DNA of 64,000 nt from Kineosporia rhizophila (GTDB lineage Bacteria > Actinomycetota > Actinomycetes > Actinomycetales > Kineosporiaceae). Each line of letters opens with the position of its first letter. The stretch's first letter is position 1. The position numbers and the translations under genes are program-made. Where the stretch lies: NCBI RefSeq assembly GCF_021277265.1, contig NZ_JAJSOH010000001.1, forward strand, positions 682,001 to 746,000. The letters run 5' to 3'. A model generated the notes under the pieces. It saw only the letters and a program-made list of their open reading frames with translations, searched no databases and was not told the origin of the DNA. Shown one piece after another: positions 50,543 through 58,502 of the stretch.

Positions 50543-52924
50543 ATGTCCATCGTTGATCTGCCGGTGCCGTCCGACTCCGGCGGCGGTCCGGACCTCGGCC
50601 GGACCCCGCCGCAGGACGTGGCGGCCGAGCAGAGCGTGCTCGGCGGCATGATGCTCTCGAAAGACGCGATCGCCGACGTCGTCGAGGAGCTGAAAGGCAC
50701 CGACTTCTACCGGCCGGCCAACGAGCTGGTCTACGACGCGATCCTCGACCTGTACGGGCGCGGCGAGCCGGCCGACGCGGTCACCGTCGCGGCCGAGCTC
50801 ACCAAGCGCGGCGAGCTGGCCAAGGTCGGCGGCCCGGCCTACATCCACACCCTGATCTCCTCGGTCCCCACCGCGGCCAACGCCGGCTACTACGCCCGCA
50901 TCGTCCGCGAGCGCGCCGTCCTGCGCCGCCTGGTCGACGCGGGCACCCGCATCGTGCAGCTCGGCTACAACGGCGCCGACGGCCACGGCGGCGGCGACGT
51001 GGAAGAGATCGTGAACTCCGCCCAGGCCGAGATCTACAAGGTCAGCGAAGCCCGCACCAGCGAGGACTACGCGGCCCTGTCCGAGGTGATCGAGGGCGCG
51101 ATCGACGAGATCGAGGCCTCCAGCCACCGCGGCGACGGCCTCACCGGCGTCCCCACCGGCTTCGCCGACCTCGACGCCCTCACCAACGGCCTGCACCCGG
51201 GCCAGATGATCATCATCGCCGCCCGCCCGGCGATGGGTAAGGCGCTCGCGCTCGACACTGCGCTGCCCACGCCCGCGGGCTGGACCACGATGGGCGCCGT
51301 CCAGGTGGGTGACGAGCTGATCGGCGCCGACGGCCGGCCCACCCGCGTGGTGGCCGCCACCGACGTACTGCTGGAACGCCCCTGCTACGAAGTCGAGTTC
51401 TCCGACGGCAGCAAGATCGTGGCCGACGCGGAGCACCAGTGGCTCACCGAGACCAGAGCATCGCGCCGCTCCGGCAGCCGGGTCGCCGCCGAGGTCCGCA
51501 CCACCGCGCAGATCGCCGCCACCCTTCGCTGTGAGAGCGCCGACCGACGCCTCAACCACAGTGTGCGCAACGCCGAGGCTCTTGAGCTCGCCCCGAAAGA
51601 CCTTTTGGTGCCGCCATACACGCTGGGCGCCTGGCTCGGCGACGGTACGAGCGCGGCGGCCCAGATCACCTCGGCCGATCCCGGCATCGTGATCAGGCTG
51701 GAGCAGGACGGCCTGGACGTGGTCCCGAGCGCCAGCCACAGCCTGCGGTACTCGCTGCGTCTGCCTGAGGGCCGTCTGCGCACCATCGGAGTGCTCGGGA
51801 ACAAGCACATCCCCGCCGACTACCTGCGAGCGTCTGAGACGCAGCGTCGGGACCTGCTGGCCGGGCTCCTGGACACCGACGGCACGGTGCACTCCACCGG
51901 CTCGGTGCAGTTCTCGGTGACCAACGAGCAGCTCGCCCTCGATGTGCAGGAGCTCGTGATCAGCCTCGGCTACCGGTGTACGGTCATGCGTAAGGCGGTG
52001 AAGGGCCGCCGCAAGGACTCGTCCGTGGCCCACACGCTGAACTTCACCACCGACGACCGGGTCTTCCACCTCGAGCGCAAGCACTTGGTGCACAAAGACC
52101 GGATGGCTCGCCGTTTCCACTGCCGCGACTCGCGTTTCATCACCGCCGTACGGCCGGTGCCGAGCGTGCCGGTGCGCTGTGTAGAGGTAGACAACGCGTC
52201 CCACCTCTACTTGGCCGGCCGCACGATGATCCCCACCCACAACTCCACCTTCGGGCTGGACATCCTGCGTTCTGCTGCAATTCACCATCGGATGACGTCG
52301 GTGATGTTCAGCCTCGAGATGGGGCGCAACGAGATCACGATGCGCCTGCTCTCGGCCGAGGCGCGGATCCCGCTGCAGAACATGCGCAAGGGCACGATGC
52401 GCGAGGAGGACTGGACCCGGCTGGCCCAGACCATGGGCGACGTGAGCGAGGCGCCGCTGTTCATCGACGACAGCCCGAACATGTCGCTGATGGAGATCCG
52501 GGCCAAGTGCCGCCGGCTCAAGCAGCGGCACGACCTCAAGCTCGTGGTCATCGACTACCTCCAGCTGATGACCAGCGGCAAGCGGGTCGAGAGCCGGCAG
52601 CAGGAGGTCTCCGAGTTCTCCCGGGCGATCAAGCTCCTGGCCAAGGAGCTGCAGCTGCCGGTGATCGCGCTGAGCCAGCTGAACCGTGGTCCGGAACAGC
52701 GCACCGACAAGAAGCCGGCCATGTCCGACCTTCGCGAATCCGGTTCTATAGAGCAGGATGCCGACATGGTCATCCTGCTGCACCGTGAGGATGCATACGA
52801 GAAGGAGAGCCCGCGCGCCGGTGAGGCCGACTTCATCGTGGCCAAGCACCGTAACGGCCCGACCGACACGATCACCGTGGCGTTCCAGGGTCACTACTCG
52901 CGCTTCGTGGACATGGCTCAGTAG
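50543..52924 (+). CDS. dnaB: replicative DNA helicase DnaB, intein-containing
   Basis: The 793-codon frame encodes a precursor: N-extein of 233 residues, intein of 334 residues and C-extein of 226, giving a spliced helicase of 459 residues. The N-extein starts DLGRTPPQDVAAEQSVLGGMM (primase-interacting domain), and the RecA-type helicase begins before the split P-loop AARPAMGK/STFGLD. Later motifs are VVIDYLQLM and SQLNRGPEQR with DLRESGSIEQDAD. As a hexamer it opens the replication fork. The intein interrupts Walker A, so ATPase activity needs splicing. ATG 50543 has GAAGAGG upstream; an ATG-like upstream extension is in non-coding DnaA-box sequence. Confidence 0.96.
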   Translation: MSIVDLPVPSDSGGGPDLGRTPPQDVAAEQSVLGGMMLSKDAIADVVEELKGTDFYRPANELVYDAILDLYGRGEPADAVTVAAELTKRGELAKVGGPAYIHTLISSVPTAANAGYYARIVRERAVLRRLVDAGTRIVQLGYNGADGHGGGDVEEIVNSAQAEIYKVSEARTSEDYAALSEVIEGAIDEIEASSHRGDGLTGVPTGFADLDALTNGLHPGQMIIIAARPAMGKALALDTALPTPAGWTTMGAVQVGDELIGADGRPTRVVAATDVLLERPCYEVEFSDGSKIVADAEHQWLTETRASRRSGSRVAAEVRTTAQIAATLRCESADRRLNHSVRNAEALELAPKDLLVPPYTLGAWLGDGTSAAAQITSADPGIVIRLEQDGLDVVPSASHSLRYSLRLPEGRLRTIGVLGNKHIPADYLRASETQRRDLLAGLLDTDGTVHSTGSVQFSVTNEQLALDVQELVISLGYRCTVMRKAVKGRRKDSSVAHTLNFTTDDRVFHLERKHLVHKDRMARRFHCRDSRFITAVRPVPSVPVRCVEVDNASHLYLAGRTMIPTHNSTFGLDILRSAAIHHRMTSVMFSLEMGRNEITMRLLSAEARIPLQNMRKGTMREEDWTRLAQTMGDVSEAPLFIDDSPNMSLMEIRAKCRRLKQRHDLKLVVIDYLQLMTSGKRVESRQQEVSEFSRAIKLLAKELQLPVIALSQLNRGPEQRTDKKPAMSDLRESGSIEQDADMVILLHREDAYEKESPRAGEADFIVAKHRNGPTDTITVAFQGHYSRFVDMAQ
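51242..52243 (+). mobile_element. class-3 DnaB intein with LAGLIDADG homing endonuclease
   Basis: A 334-residue intein inserted directly after the Walker A lysine. It starts with Ala (ALALDTALPTPAGW) rather than Cys or Ser. Block B has AEHQWLTE with Trp, block F has VRCVEVDNASHLYLAG with Cys, and block G ends PTHN before Ser+1. The Trp, Cys and Thr match the W-C-T triplet of class-3 inteins, in which the block-F cysteine starts splicing. The middle has two LAGLIDADG-type motifs, LGAWLGDGTS and LLAGLLDTDGTV, both keeping the acidic residue, so the endonuclease may be active. Confidence 0.93.
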
Positions 52925-52929
52925 GTCTT

Positions 52930-53811
52930 GTGGACGAGCGGCGGGGCGGCTGGCAGCGGGCTGAGAAGCTCGATGCGGAAGGCCTCGCCGCCCGGCTACG
53001 CATCGAGCACGGTGTCCGGCTCGAAGTCGAAGGTCCTTGTGCCGGTGGGGAAGTCGGTGCTGCCTTCGTCCGCTGGGAGCCGGTCGGAGGCCGGCGGCGC
53101 CGGTCAGTGCTGAAATGGCAGCCGCACTCTCGTCTGCAAGATCTGCGGGCCGGGCCGCTGGCGGTGCAGGAAAGCGCTCGGGCGGCCGGGCTTCCGGTCC
53201 CGGCGGTCGAGTTCGCGGCGCAGGTAGGGCACGCCGTGGTGATGGTGCAGGAGTTGATGCCCGGAGCCCCGGTCGACCGGTTCGACGCAGCGCTGCTCGG
53301 CCAGGCCCTGCAGCTCAACGCCCGGCAGGCCGGCCTGCTCCAGCACCACCCGACTGTTCCCCCGGTGCACCTTTACCTCGCTGAAGATGGCCCGGGCTAC
53401 TGCCTGCACGAACCATTGCGCCGGCACAGCGCCAGAGGTGCTGCACTGGAACGCCGCATCGCGGCTACCCCCGCCGATCCCACCATGGCCGGGGACGACG
53501 TCGTCCATCTGGATTTCCATCCCGGCAACCTGCTGGCCTCGAACGGAATCATCACCGGCGTGGTCGACTGGGACGGCGCCGCCCGCGGGCATCGCGCATT
53601 CGACCTGGTCACCCTGCGATTCGGCCTGAACAACCGGGCTGACCCCGAGGTGACCAGCCGCCTCGACGACGTTCTTGATCAGGTGCCCACCGACGTCCTC
53701 AATCCGGCTTGGGCGCACATGAGCCTGCGGATGAGCGACTGGGCCATCCGGCACCACGCGCCCGCCGAAGTCCAGCAGTGGTTCGATCTGGCCGAGCAGC
53801 GCCTGAGCTGA
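52930..53811 (+). CDS. aminoglycoside phosphotransferase-fold kinase
   Basis: A 293-residue protein with the APH/choline-kinase fold: hinge MVQELMPGAPVDRF, catalytic loop VHLDFHPGNLLA (Asp and Asn) and metal Asp in VVDWDGAARGHRAFDL. Members phosphorylate aminoglycosides, macrolides, sugars or small alcohols; the substrate is not predictable, and the chromosomal housekeeping setting argues for a metabolic role. It begins with GTG five bases after the dnaB stop, so it is probably read through from dnaB. Confidence 0.8.
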   Translation: MDERRGGWQRAEKLDAEGLAARLRIEHGVRLEVEGPCAGGEVGAAFVRWEPVGGRRRRSVLKWQPHSRLQDLRAGPLAVQESARAAGLPVPAVEFAAQVGHAVVMVQELMPGAPVDRFDAALLGQALQLNARQAGLLQHHPTVPPVHLYLAEDGPGYCLHEPLRRHSARGAALERRIAATPADPTMAGDDVVHLDFHPGNLLASNGIITGVVDWDGAARGHRAFDLVTLRFGLNNRADPEVTSRLDDVLDQVPTDVLNPAWAHMSLRMSDWAIRHHAPAEVQQWFDLAEQRLS

Positions 53812-53861
53812 GTTCGCCCAACACGGTACTTTCCTGCTTCCCAGAAGAACCCGAAAGCCCG

Positions 53862-54376
53862 ATGGGGGACGATGTGCGCGCGGCGGTCGATGTCGGCTAC
53901 CCACCCAGCGGGGGCGCCCGCGCGGCGCTGGTTCTCAGCGACTCCCCTGAGTTCGCGCGGATCACCGGCACTCGGGTGTCAATGGTGGACGAGGTGGCCC
54001 CCTACGAGCCGGGCCAGTTCTACAAACGCGAGCTTCCGGCCGTCCGCGCTGTCCTCGCCGAACTGACCGAACTGCCTCACCTCTTGGTGGTGGACGGGTT
54101 TGTGGACCTTGATCCGGCCGGTACCCCCGGGATGGGGCGTTACGTGCACCGCGAGTTCGGTATCACCGTGGTCGGGGTGGCCAAGACCGCCTTCCGTACC
54201 GCAGAACACGCCTTGGAGGTGCGGCGAGGCGCCTCGGCCCGCCCGCTGCACGTCACGCCGCCGGTATGCCCCCGGAAGACGCAGCTACCCTCGTGCAACG
54301 CCTCAGTGGCCCCCACCGGATCCCCGATGCGCTGCGGGCGGTGGACCGGCTCTCGCGAGGGCTCCCTCCGGTCTGA
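53862..54376 (+). pseudogene. nfi: endonuclease V, broken by a one-base frameshift
   Basis: The first part, frame from ATG 53862, gives an endonuclease V-like sequence with AAVDVGYPPSGG (metal Asp), FYKRELPAV (metal Glu), LLVVDGFVDLDP (metal Asp) and VVGVAKTAFR. At about 54255-54259 the matching sequence moves to another frame: ACG CCG CCG gives T-P-P, while the shifted frame reads AAGMPPEDAATLVQRL and SGPHRIPDALRAVDRLSRG, the normal C-terminus, ending at 54376. One missing base explains it. The enzyme cuts DNA near deoxyinosine. The N-terminus is shorter than in Escherichia coli Nfi. A sequencing error is possible. Confidence 0.78.
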
Positions 54377-54413
54377 TCGAGCCAGGAGCGGATCTGCGGC
54401 CTAGGGTTGTCGA

Positions 54414-55787
54414 GTGCCAGGGACCCAACAATCCTTCCTGTCCGACCTGATGGTGGTGCTTCGCGGTGCCAACTTCCGCAAGCTGTTCGCCGTGCGCCTG
54501 GTGTCCCAGGCCGGTGACGGCGCCTTTCAGGTGGGCCTGGCCAGCCTGATCTTCTTCTCCCCGGAACGGGCGACCACCCCTACGGCCGTGGCTCTGGCCG
54601 CGGTGGTCACGGTCGTTCCGTACACCCTGATCGGGCCCTTCGCCGGCGTCCTGCTCGACGTCTGGCCGCGTCGGCAGGTGCTGCTCCTGGCCAACGCCGT
54701 GCGCTCACTCATGGTGCTGACCGTGGCAACACTGATCTTCACCATCGGAGTCGGTCCGGCCGTACTGTTCACGGCTCTGGCCTGCCTGTCGGTGAACCGG
54801 TTCTTCCTGGCCGGGCTGGGTGCCTCACTGCCGCACGTGGTCCCCCGGCACGAACTGGTGATGGCCAACGCCGTATCGCCGACCTGCGGCACCGTGGCCA
54901 CGATGCTCGGTGGGGCGATCGGCTTCGGCCTGCGCACCCTGCTCGGGCCGGGCGACGGCACCGACGCCACGATCGTGGTGATTGCGGCGCTGGCCTACGC
55001 CACCGCGTCGTTGCTCGCGCTGCGCATGCCCCGCAATCTGCTCGGGCCGGATCAGAGCGCGCCCCTGAACGTCCGCTCGCTCGGCACCGTGGCCCGCGAC
55101 GTGCTGGGCGATCTGCGGGCCGGAGCGCAGCACGTGCGCAGCCGGCGCAGTGTGGCCAACGCGCTGGCGGTGATCGGCGCACACCGGATCGGCTACGGGA
55201 TCATGACCATCACGGTGATGCTGCTGTGCCGCAACTACTTCAGCGATCCGGCGAACCCGGAGGCCGGGGTCACCCTGCTGGCCCAGGTGGTCGCTGCTCT
55301 GGGGGTGGGCGTGGCCGGAGCTGCGCTGATCACCCCGGTGATGGCGGCCCGCATCGGCGCCTGGCGCTGGATCGGGGTGTGCCTGGCCGTCGCGGCGATG
55401 GTGCAGGCCTTCTTCGTCGCCGACGCGGCGCTCTGGCTGCTCTACTTCGGCTCGTTCGTGTTCGGCCTGACCGGGCAGAGCATCAAGATCTGCGTGGACT
55501 CGATCCTGCAGAAGGACGTCGACGACTCGTTCCGGGGCCGGGTGTTCAGCTTCTACGACGTCGTGTTCAACGTCGCCCTGGTGTCGGCCTCCGGCCTGTC
55601 GATCATGCTGCTGCCGGAGGACGGCTACTCGCAGATGGTGTTCATGGACATCGCTCTGCTGTTCGGGGTGGCCGCGGTGGCGTACACCTACCGCGAGCAC
55701 CGGCAGCGGGCTGCCGCCGAGGTGCAAAGCACGAGCGGGGGCCCGGAAGACCGGACCCCCGCTCGTCAGCGGAACTTTGGTGACTAG
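54414..55787 (+). CDS. MFS transporter
   Basis: A 457-residue protein with about twelve membrane helices. The start (ANFRKLFAVRLVSQAGDGAFQVGLASLIFF) and the loop DVWPRRQVLL match the major-facilitator group that includes macrolide- and enterobactin-type exporters (MFS_3). The ligand is unknown. The hydrophilic C-terminus (REHRQRAAAEVQSTSGGPED) is encoded across a hairpin that probably ends transcription of the convergent FHA gene. It starts with GTG just after the broken endonuclease V gene. Confidence 0.88.
   Translation: MPGTQQSFLSDLMVVLRGANFRKLFAVRLVSQAGDGAFQVGLASLIFFSPERATTPTAVALAAVVTVVPYTLIGPFAGVLLDVWPRRQVLLLANAVRSLMVLTVATLIFTIGVGPAVLFTALACLSVNRFFLAGLGASLPHVVPRHELVMANAVSPTCGTVATMLGGAIGFGLRTLLGPGDGTDATIVVIAALAYATASLLALRMPRNLLGPDQSAPLNVRSLGTVARDVLGDLRAGAQHVRSRRSVANALAVIGAHRIGYGIMTITVMLLCRNYFSDPANPEAGVTLLAQVVAALGVGVAGAALITPVMAARIGAWRWIGVCLAVAAMVQAFFVADAALWLLYFGSFVFGLTGQSIKICVDSILQKDVDDSFRGRVFSFYDVVFNVALVSASGLSIMLLPEDGYSQMVFMDIALLFGVAAVAYTYREHRQRAAAEVQSTSGGPEDRTPARQRNFGD
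55731..55766 (-). terminator. hairpin within the MFS gene end, likely terminator of the FHA gene
   Basis: The arms ACGAGCGGGGG-C-CCGG and CCGG-A-CCCCCGCTCGT pair over 16 positions with one mismatch around AAGA. On the minus strand it lies 25 bases after the FHA-gene stop and is followed by GCTTTGC. It is read as protein on the plus strand. Confidence 0.72.
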
Positions 55788-55790
55788 GGC

Positions 55791-58103
55791 CTAGCCCTCG
55801 ACCTCGAACACGAAGCCGGTCTCGCCGCCCAGGTCCACCCGGGCACCCGGGGTGATCAGGGTGGGCACGCCCGGGTCGATGGCCTGCGGCGACTCACCCG
55901 GGAGGGTGAGCGCGGTGCCGTTCATCGCGCCCAGGTCGGTGAGCAGGACGTCCCAGCCGGAGGGCCGGATCTCGGCGTGGGTCCGCGAGACCTGGCCGGT
56001 GGAGCTGGCCACCGCGTGCAGGTAGGGCGTCTCCGGGTCGGCCGAGTTGGCCTGCGGCTTCGGGTCGCGGCCGAGCACGACCGGGCGGTCGAGCTCGATC
56101 CGGTCGCCGTTGTCGAAGACCAGCACACCCAGCGGCGGGCGGGCGACCAGGATCGGCGCCTGCGGCGGGACGGTCAGGCCACAGACCCGGCACTCGGAAC
56201 GGTCGGGCGAGGTGACGTGCCCGGCGTCGCACCAGACCCCCAGCAGGCGCGGCGGCTCACGCTGGGCCTCCACCTCCTGCTCGGCCGACTCGGGCTCCTG
56301 GTCGTTCTCGGCCAGGGGGCCTTCGTCGAGGTCGTTCTCGGGCTCCTCGCCCTCGGTGCCGGGACGGAACGACCCGGGCAGGGCCGGGCCGCCGAAGGCC
56401 GGGGCCTGACCGTTGAAGCCGGAGCCGTTGAAGCCACCGCCCTGACCACCCTGACCGGACTGGCCGGGCGGGCCCCACGGGTTGTCGTCCTGGGCGCCCC
56501 AGCTCGGAGCCTCGGGCTGGAAGTCTTCTTCCTGCTCCTCGGCCTGGTTGCGGGAACCGCGGAAGAAGGCGGGGGGCAGGTCGACGCGGGAGACCTCGGA
56601 GGGGTCCTCGTCGGGCATCGGCGCAGCCGGCGGCTCGAAGATCGAGGCACCGCCCTGCGGCGCCCGGTCGGCCGGGTTGCCCAGCATGCGGGAACCGTTG
56701 ACCGGGGAGTTCGGCTGGCTCGGGCCGGGCGGCGGCACCTGGTGCTCGGGACGCAGCGAACGACCCCGGACCCGCAGCGGCAGGTCGCCGATGGACGGTG
56801 CGGGCTGCTCCGGCTCGGCCGGCTCGGGCGTGAACGCCGCCGGCTCGGGCGAGAACGCGCTGGGGGCCGACGGGCCCGGTGAGAACGCGCTGGGCGCGGA
56901 CGGTTCCGGCGAGAACGCGCTGGGCGCCGGCTCGGGCGCACCCCACGAGGGGGACGCCGCGGGGGCCTCGGGCGCCGACGGCTCGGAGCGGAACGCCGAG
57001 AACGGCTCGTTGTCGTCGGAGAGCGGCGGCCAGCCGGCCGGAGCCCCACCGGGACGCGGCTTGGGCGGCACGCCCGGACCGTGACCGTTCAGGCCGGAGA
57101 TGTCGATGCTGCCGGACTCGGGGTTCGGCAGGTCGGCCGGCGACGGGCCCTTGGGCGAGTCGTCGGTGAGCAGGTCGTCGAAGTCGAACGACCGGGCCTG
57201 CTCGCCCTCGGGTGCGTCGGAGGCACCTTCGACGTCGTGCAGCTCGCCCGGGTCGTCGTTGCTGTCGCCGGACCCGAAGAACGAGGTGGGCGTGGGCGCC
57301 GGGGTGGAGGAGCCGGAACCCGAGCCGATGGACGGCTGCGGGGTGCCGGTGGCCGGGGAGTCGAGCACGGACGGCACGTGGCCGTTGACCTCGCGCTGGA
57401 AACCGCCGGTGCGGGAGGGGAGGGAGCCCCAGCCACCCTGCCGGGCCTCCGGGCCCGGGGCGCCGGAGTAGGCGGGGGTGCGGGGTTCCTCGTCCTCGGT
57501 GAGGTCGACGACCTTGCGGTCGGAGGCACCGGCCGAGGCCAGGCTGAGGGGGGCGGAGTCGTCGTCGGCCGGGGCGGCCTCGAGCGCCGTGGCCGCAGCG
57601 GCCGGGACGGCCTCGGCAGGCGCCTCGGTGATGCTCGCCGGGGCGTCGCTGTCGGCGTTCTCGGGAGTGATCAGCGTGTTCAGGGCCAGGCCGGAGACCA
57701 GCACGACTCCGGTGGCGACCGTGTAGGGCAGCTCCGCGCCGGCGTCGACGTCGCCCACCAGGACCCGGTGGGCGCCCGAGATCAGGCCCTCCAGCCAGGT
57801 GGTGGCGCCCGTCGCGTCCAGCCGGACCGGTTCCCCGGCCCTCTCGAAGCACACCGGCACGCTGCCCCGGACGAGGGCGCGCACGGCGTCCACCTCGACC
57901 CGGACGATGGCGAAGCTGGGTGCGGTGCGAATGCCCCGCCGGACCAGCACGTCGAGGATCTCGTCGACGGGTGCGTCGTCGAGGGCCAGCTCCCACAACG
58001 GACCGGCCAGCGACCAGTCTGTCGGCGCGTCCACGACGAGCACAGTTCTCGGCGCGACCACGGCAAGGAGTTGCCCTGCGGCATAGGCGATCCCGCTTTG
58101 CAC
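55791..58103 (-). CDS. large FHA-domain protein with zinc-ribbon-like motif
   Basis: A 770-residue protein. Residues 1-170 form an unrecognised folded domain (GQLLAVVAPRTVLVVDAPTD to VLVGDVDAGAELPY). A Pro/Ser/Ala/Glu-rich disordered region of about 430 residues follows, including three PSAFSPEP-like repeats. Then comes a cysteine pair motif CDAGHVTSPDRSECRVCGL, and finally an FHA domain (VVLGRDP; SRTHAEI; LTDLGAMNGTAL) that binds phosphothreonine. It has no signal or membrane segment. It looks like a scaffold for Ser/Thr kinase signalling. GTG 58103 has GGAGG seven bases upstream. Confidence 0.82.
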   Translation of the reverse strand: MQSGIAYAAGQLLAVVAPRTVLVVDAPTDWSLAGPLWELALDDAPVDEILDVLVRRGIRTAPSFAIVRVEVDAVRALVRGSVPVCFERAGEPVRLDATGATTWLEGLISGAHRVLVGDVDAGAELPYTVATGVVLVSGLALNTLITPENADSDAPASITEAPAEAVPAAAATALEAAPADDDSAPLSLASAGASDRKVVDLTEDEEPRTPAYSGAPGPEARQGGWGSLPSRTGGFQREVNGHVPSVLDSPATGTPQPSIGSGSGSSTPAPTPTSFFGSGDSNDDPGELHDVEGASDAPEGEQARSFDFDDLLTDDSPKGPSPADLPNPESGSIDISGLNGHGPGVPPKPRPGGAPAGWPPLSDDNEPFSAFRSEPSAPEAPAASPSWGAPEPAPSAFSPEPSAPSAFSPGPSAPSAFSPEPAAFTPEPAEPEQPAPSIGDLPLRVRGRSLRPEHQVPPPGPSQPNSPVNGSRMLGNPADRAPQGGASIFEPPAAPMPDEDPSEVSRVDLPPAFFRGSRNQAEEQEEDFQPEAPSWGAQDDNPWGPPGQSGQGGQGGGFNGSGFNGQAPAFGGPALPGSFRPGTEGEEPENDLDEGPLAENDQEPESAEQEVEAQREPPRLLGVWCDAGHVTSPDRSECRVCGLTVPPQAPILVARPPLGVLVFDNGDRIELDRPVVLGRDPKPQANSADPETPYLHAVASSTGQVSRTHAEIRPSGWDVLLTDLGAMNGTALTLPGESPQAIDPGVPTLITPGARVDLGGETGFVFEVEG
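56851..56924 (-). repeat. three in-frame 30-bp repeats in the FHA gene
   Basis: GAGAACGCGCTGGG occurs at 56851, 56881 and 56911, exactly 30 bases apart, encoding near-identical decapeptides around PSAFSPEPSA. It lies in the disordered region, and copy number could vary between strains without a frameshift. Confidence 0.85.
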
Positions 58104-58502
58104 GATGACTCCTCCCCTTACTAGTAACGACTTGGTCGCTCTGCGTTGTGTATTGCCTCGTACAACGGGTTGCGCCTGATCTCGCCTCAACTGTCCGAGG
58201 CCCCGCAACTCTAGAGTCCAGTTGGCCCGGAGGCCAACGGCGAGCCAAAAGAAAACCGACCAGGCTTACCCCATCGGGCTATCGGCAACCCTCGGACGCG
58301 CCGTGACACCACTCAATTGTTGCGAATGAACGCGCACCTCACGGGAAAACCAATCAGTAACTCAAAGTGATCACCAGTCGGTCTCAGCAACGGCACCACC
58401 CGTTCGGTGTCCATATTCTGGACATTCGGCGGATCGGATCTCCTCCATAGTCCCCGACCCGACCCGGCGGCGCGCCCGCTCCCGACATCCGATAGCTAAC
58501 GA
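58104..58502. other. 399-bp non-coding region between the FHA gene and cca
   Basis: The base composition is less GC-rich than the neighbours, especially at 58240-58430. It holds a near-symmetrical site TGTCCATATTCTGGACA (58408-58424, 6-bp arms, 5-bp spacer), a possible operator. The FHA promoter is probably within 58110-58200. No gene is convincing. Confidence 0.6.

Noticed and set aside
53709-54404. A single 231-residue protein covering the endonuclease V region
   Set aside because: The first 51 residues are out-of-frame sequence of the preceding kinase, and the last 45 are out-of-frame endonuclease V sequence; the true gene is frameshifted.
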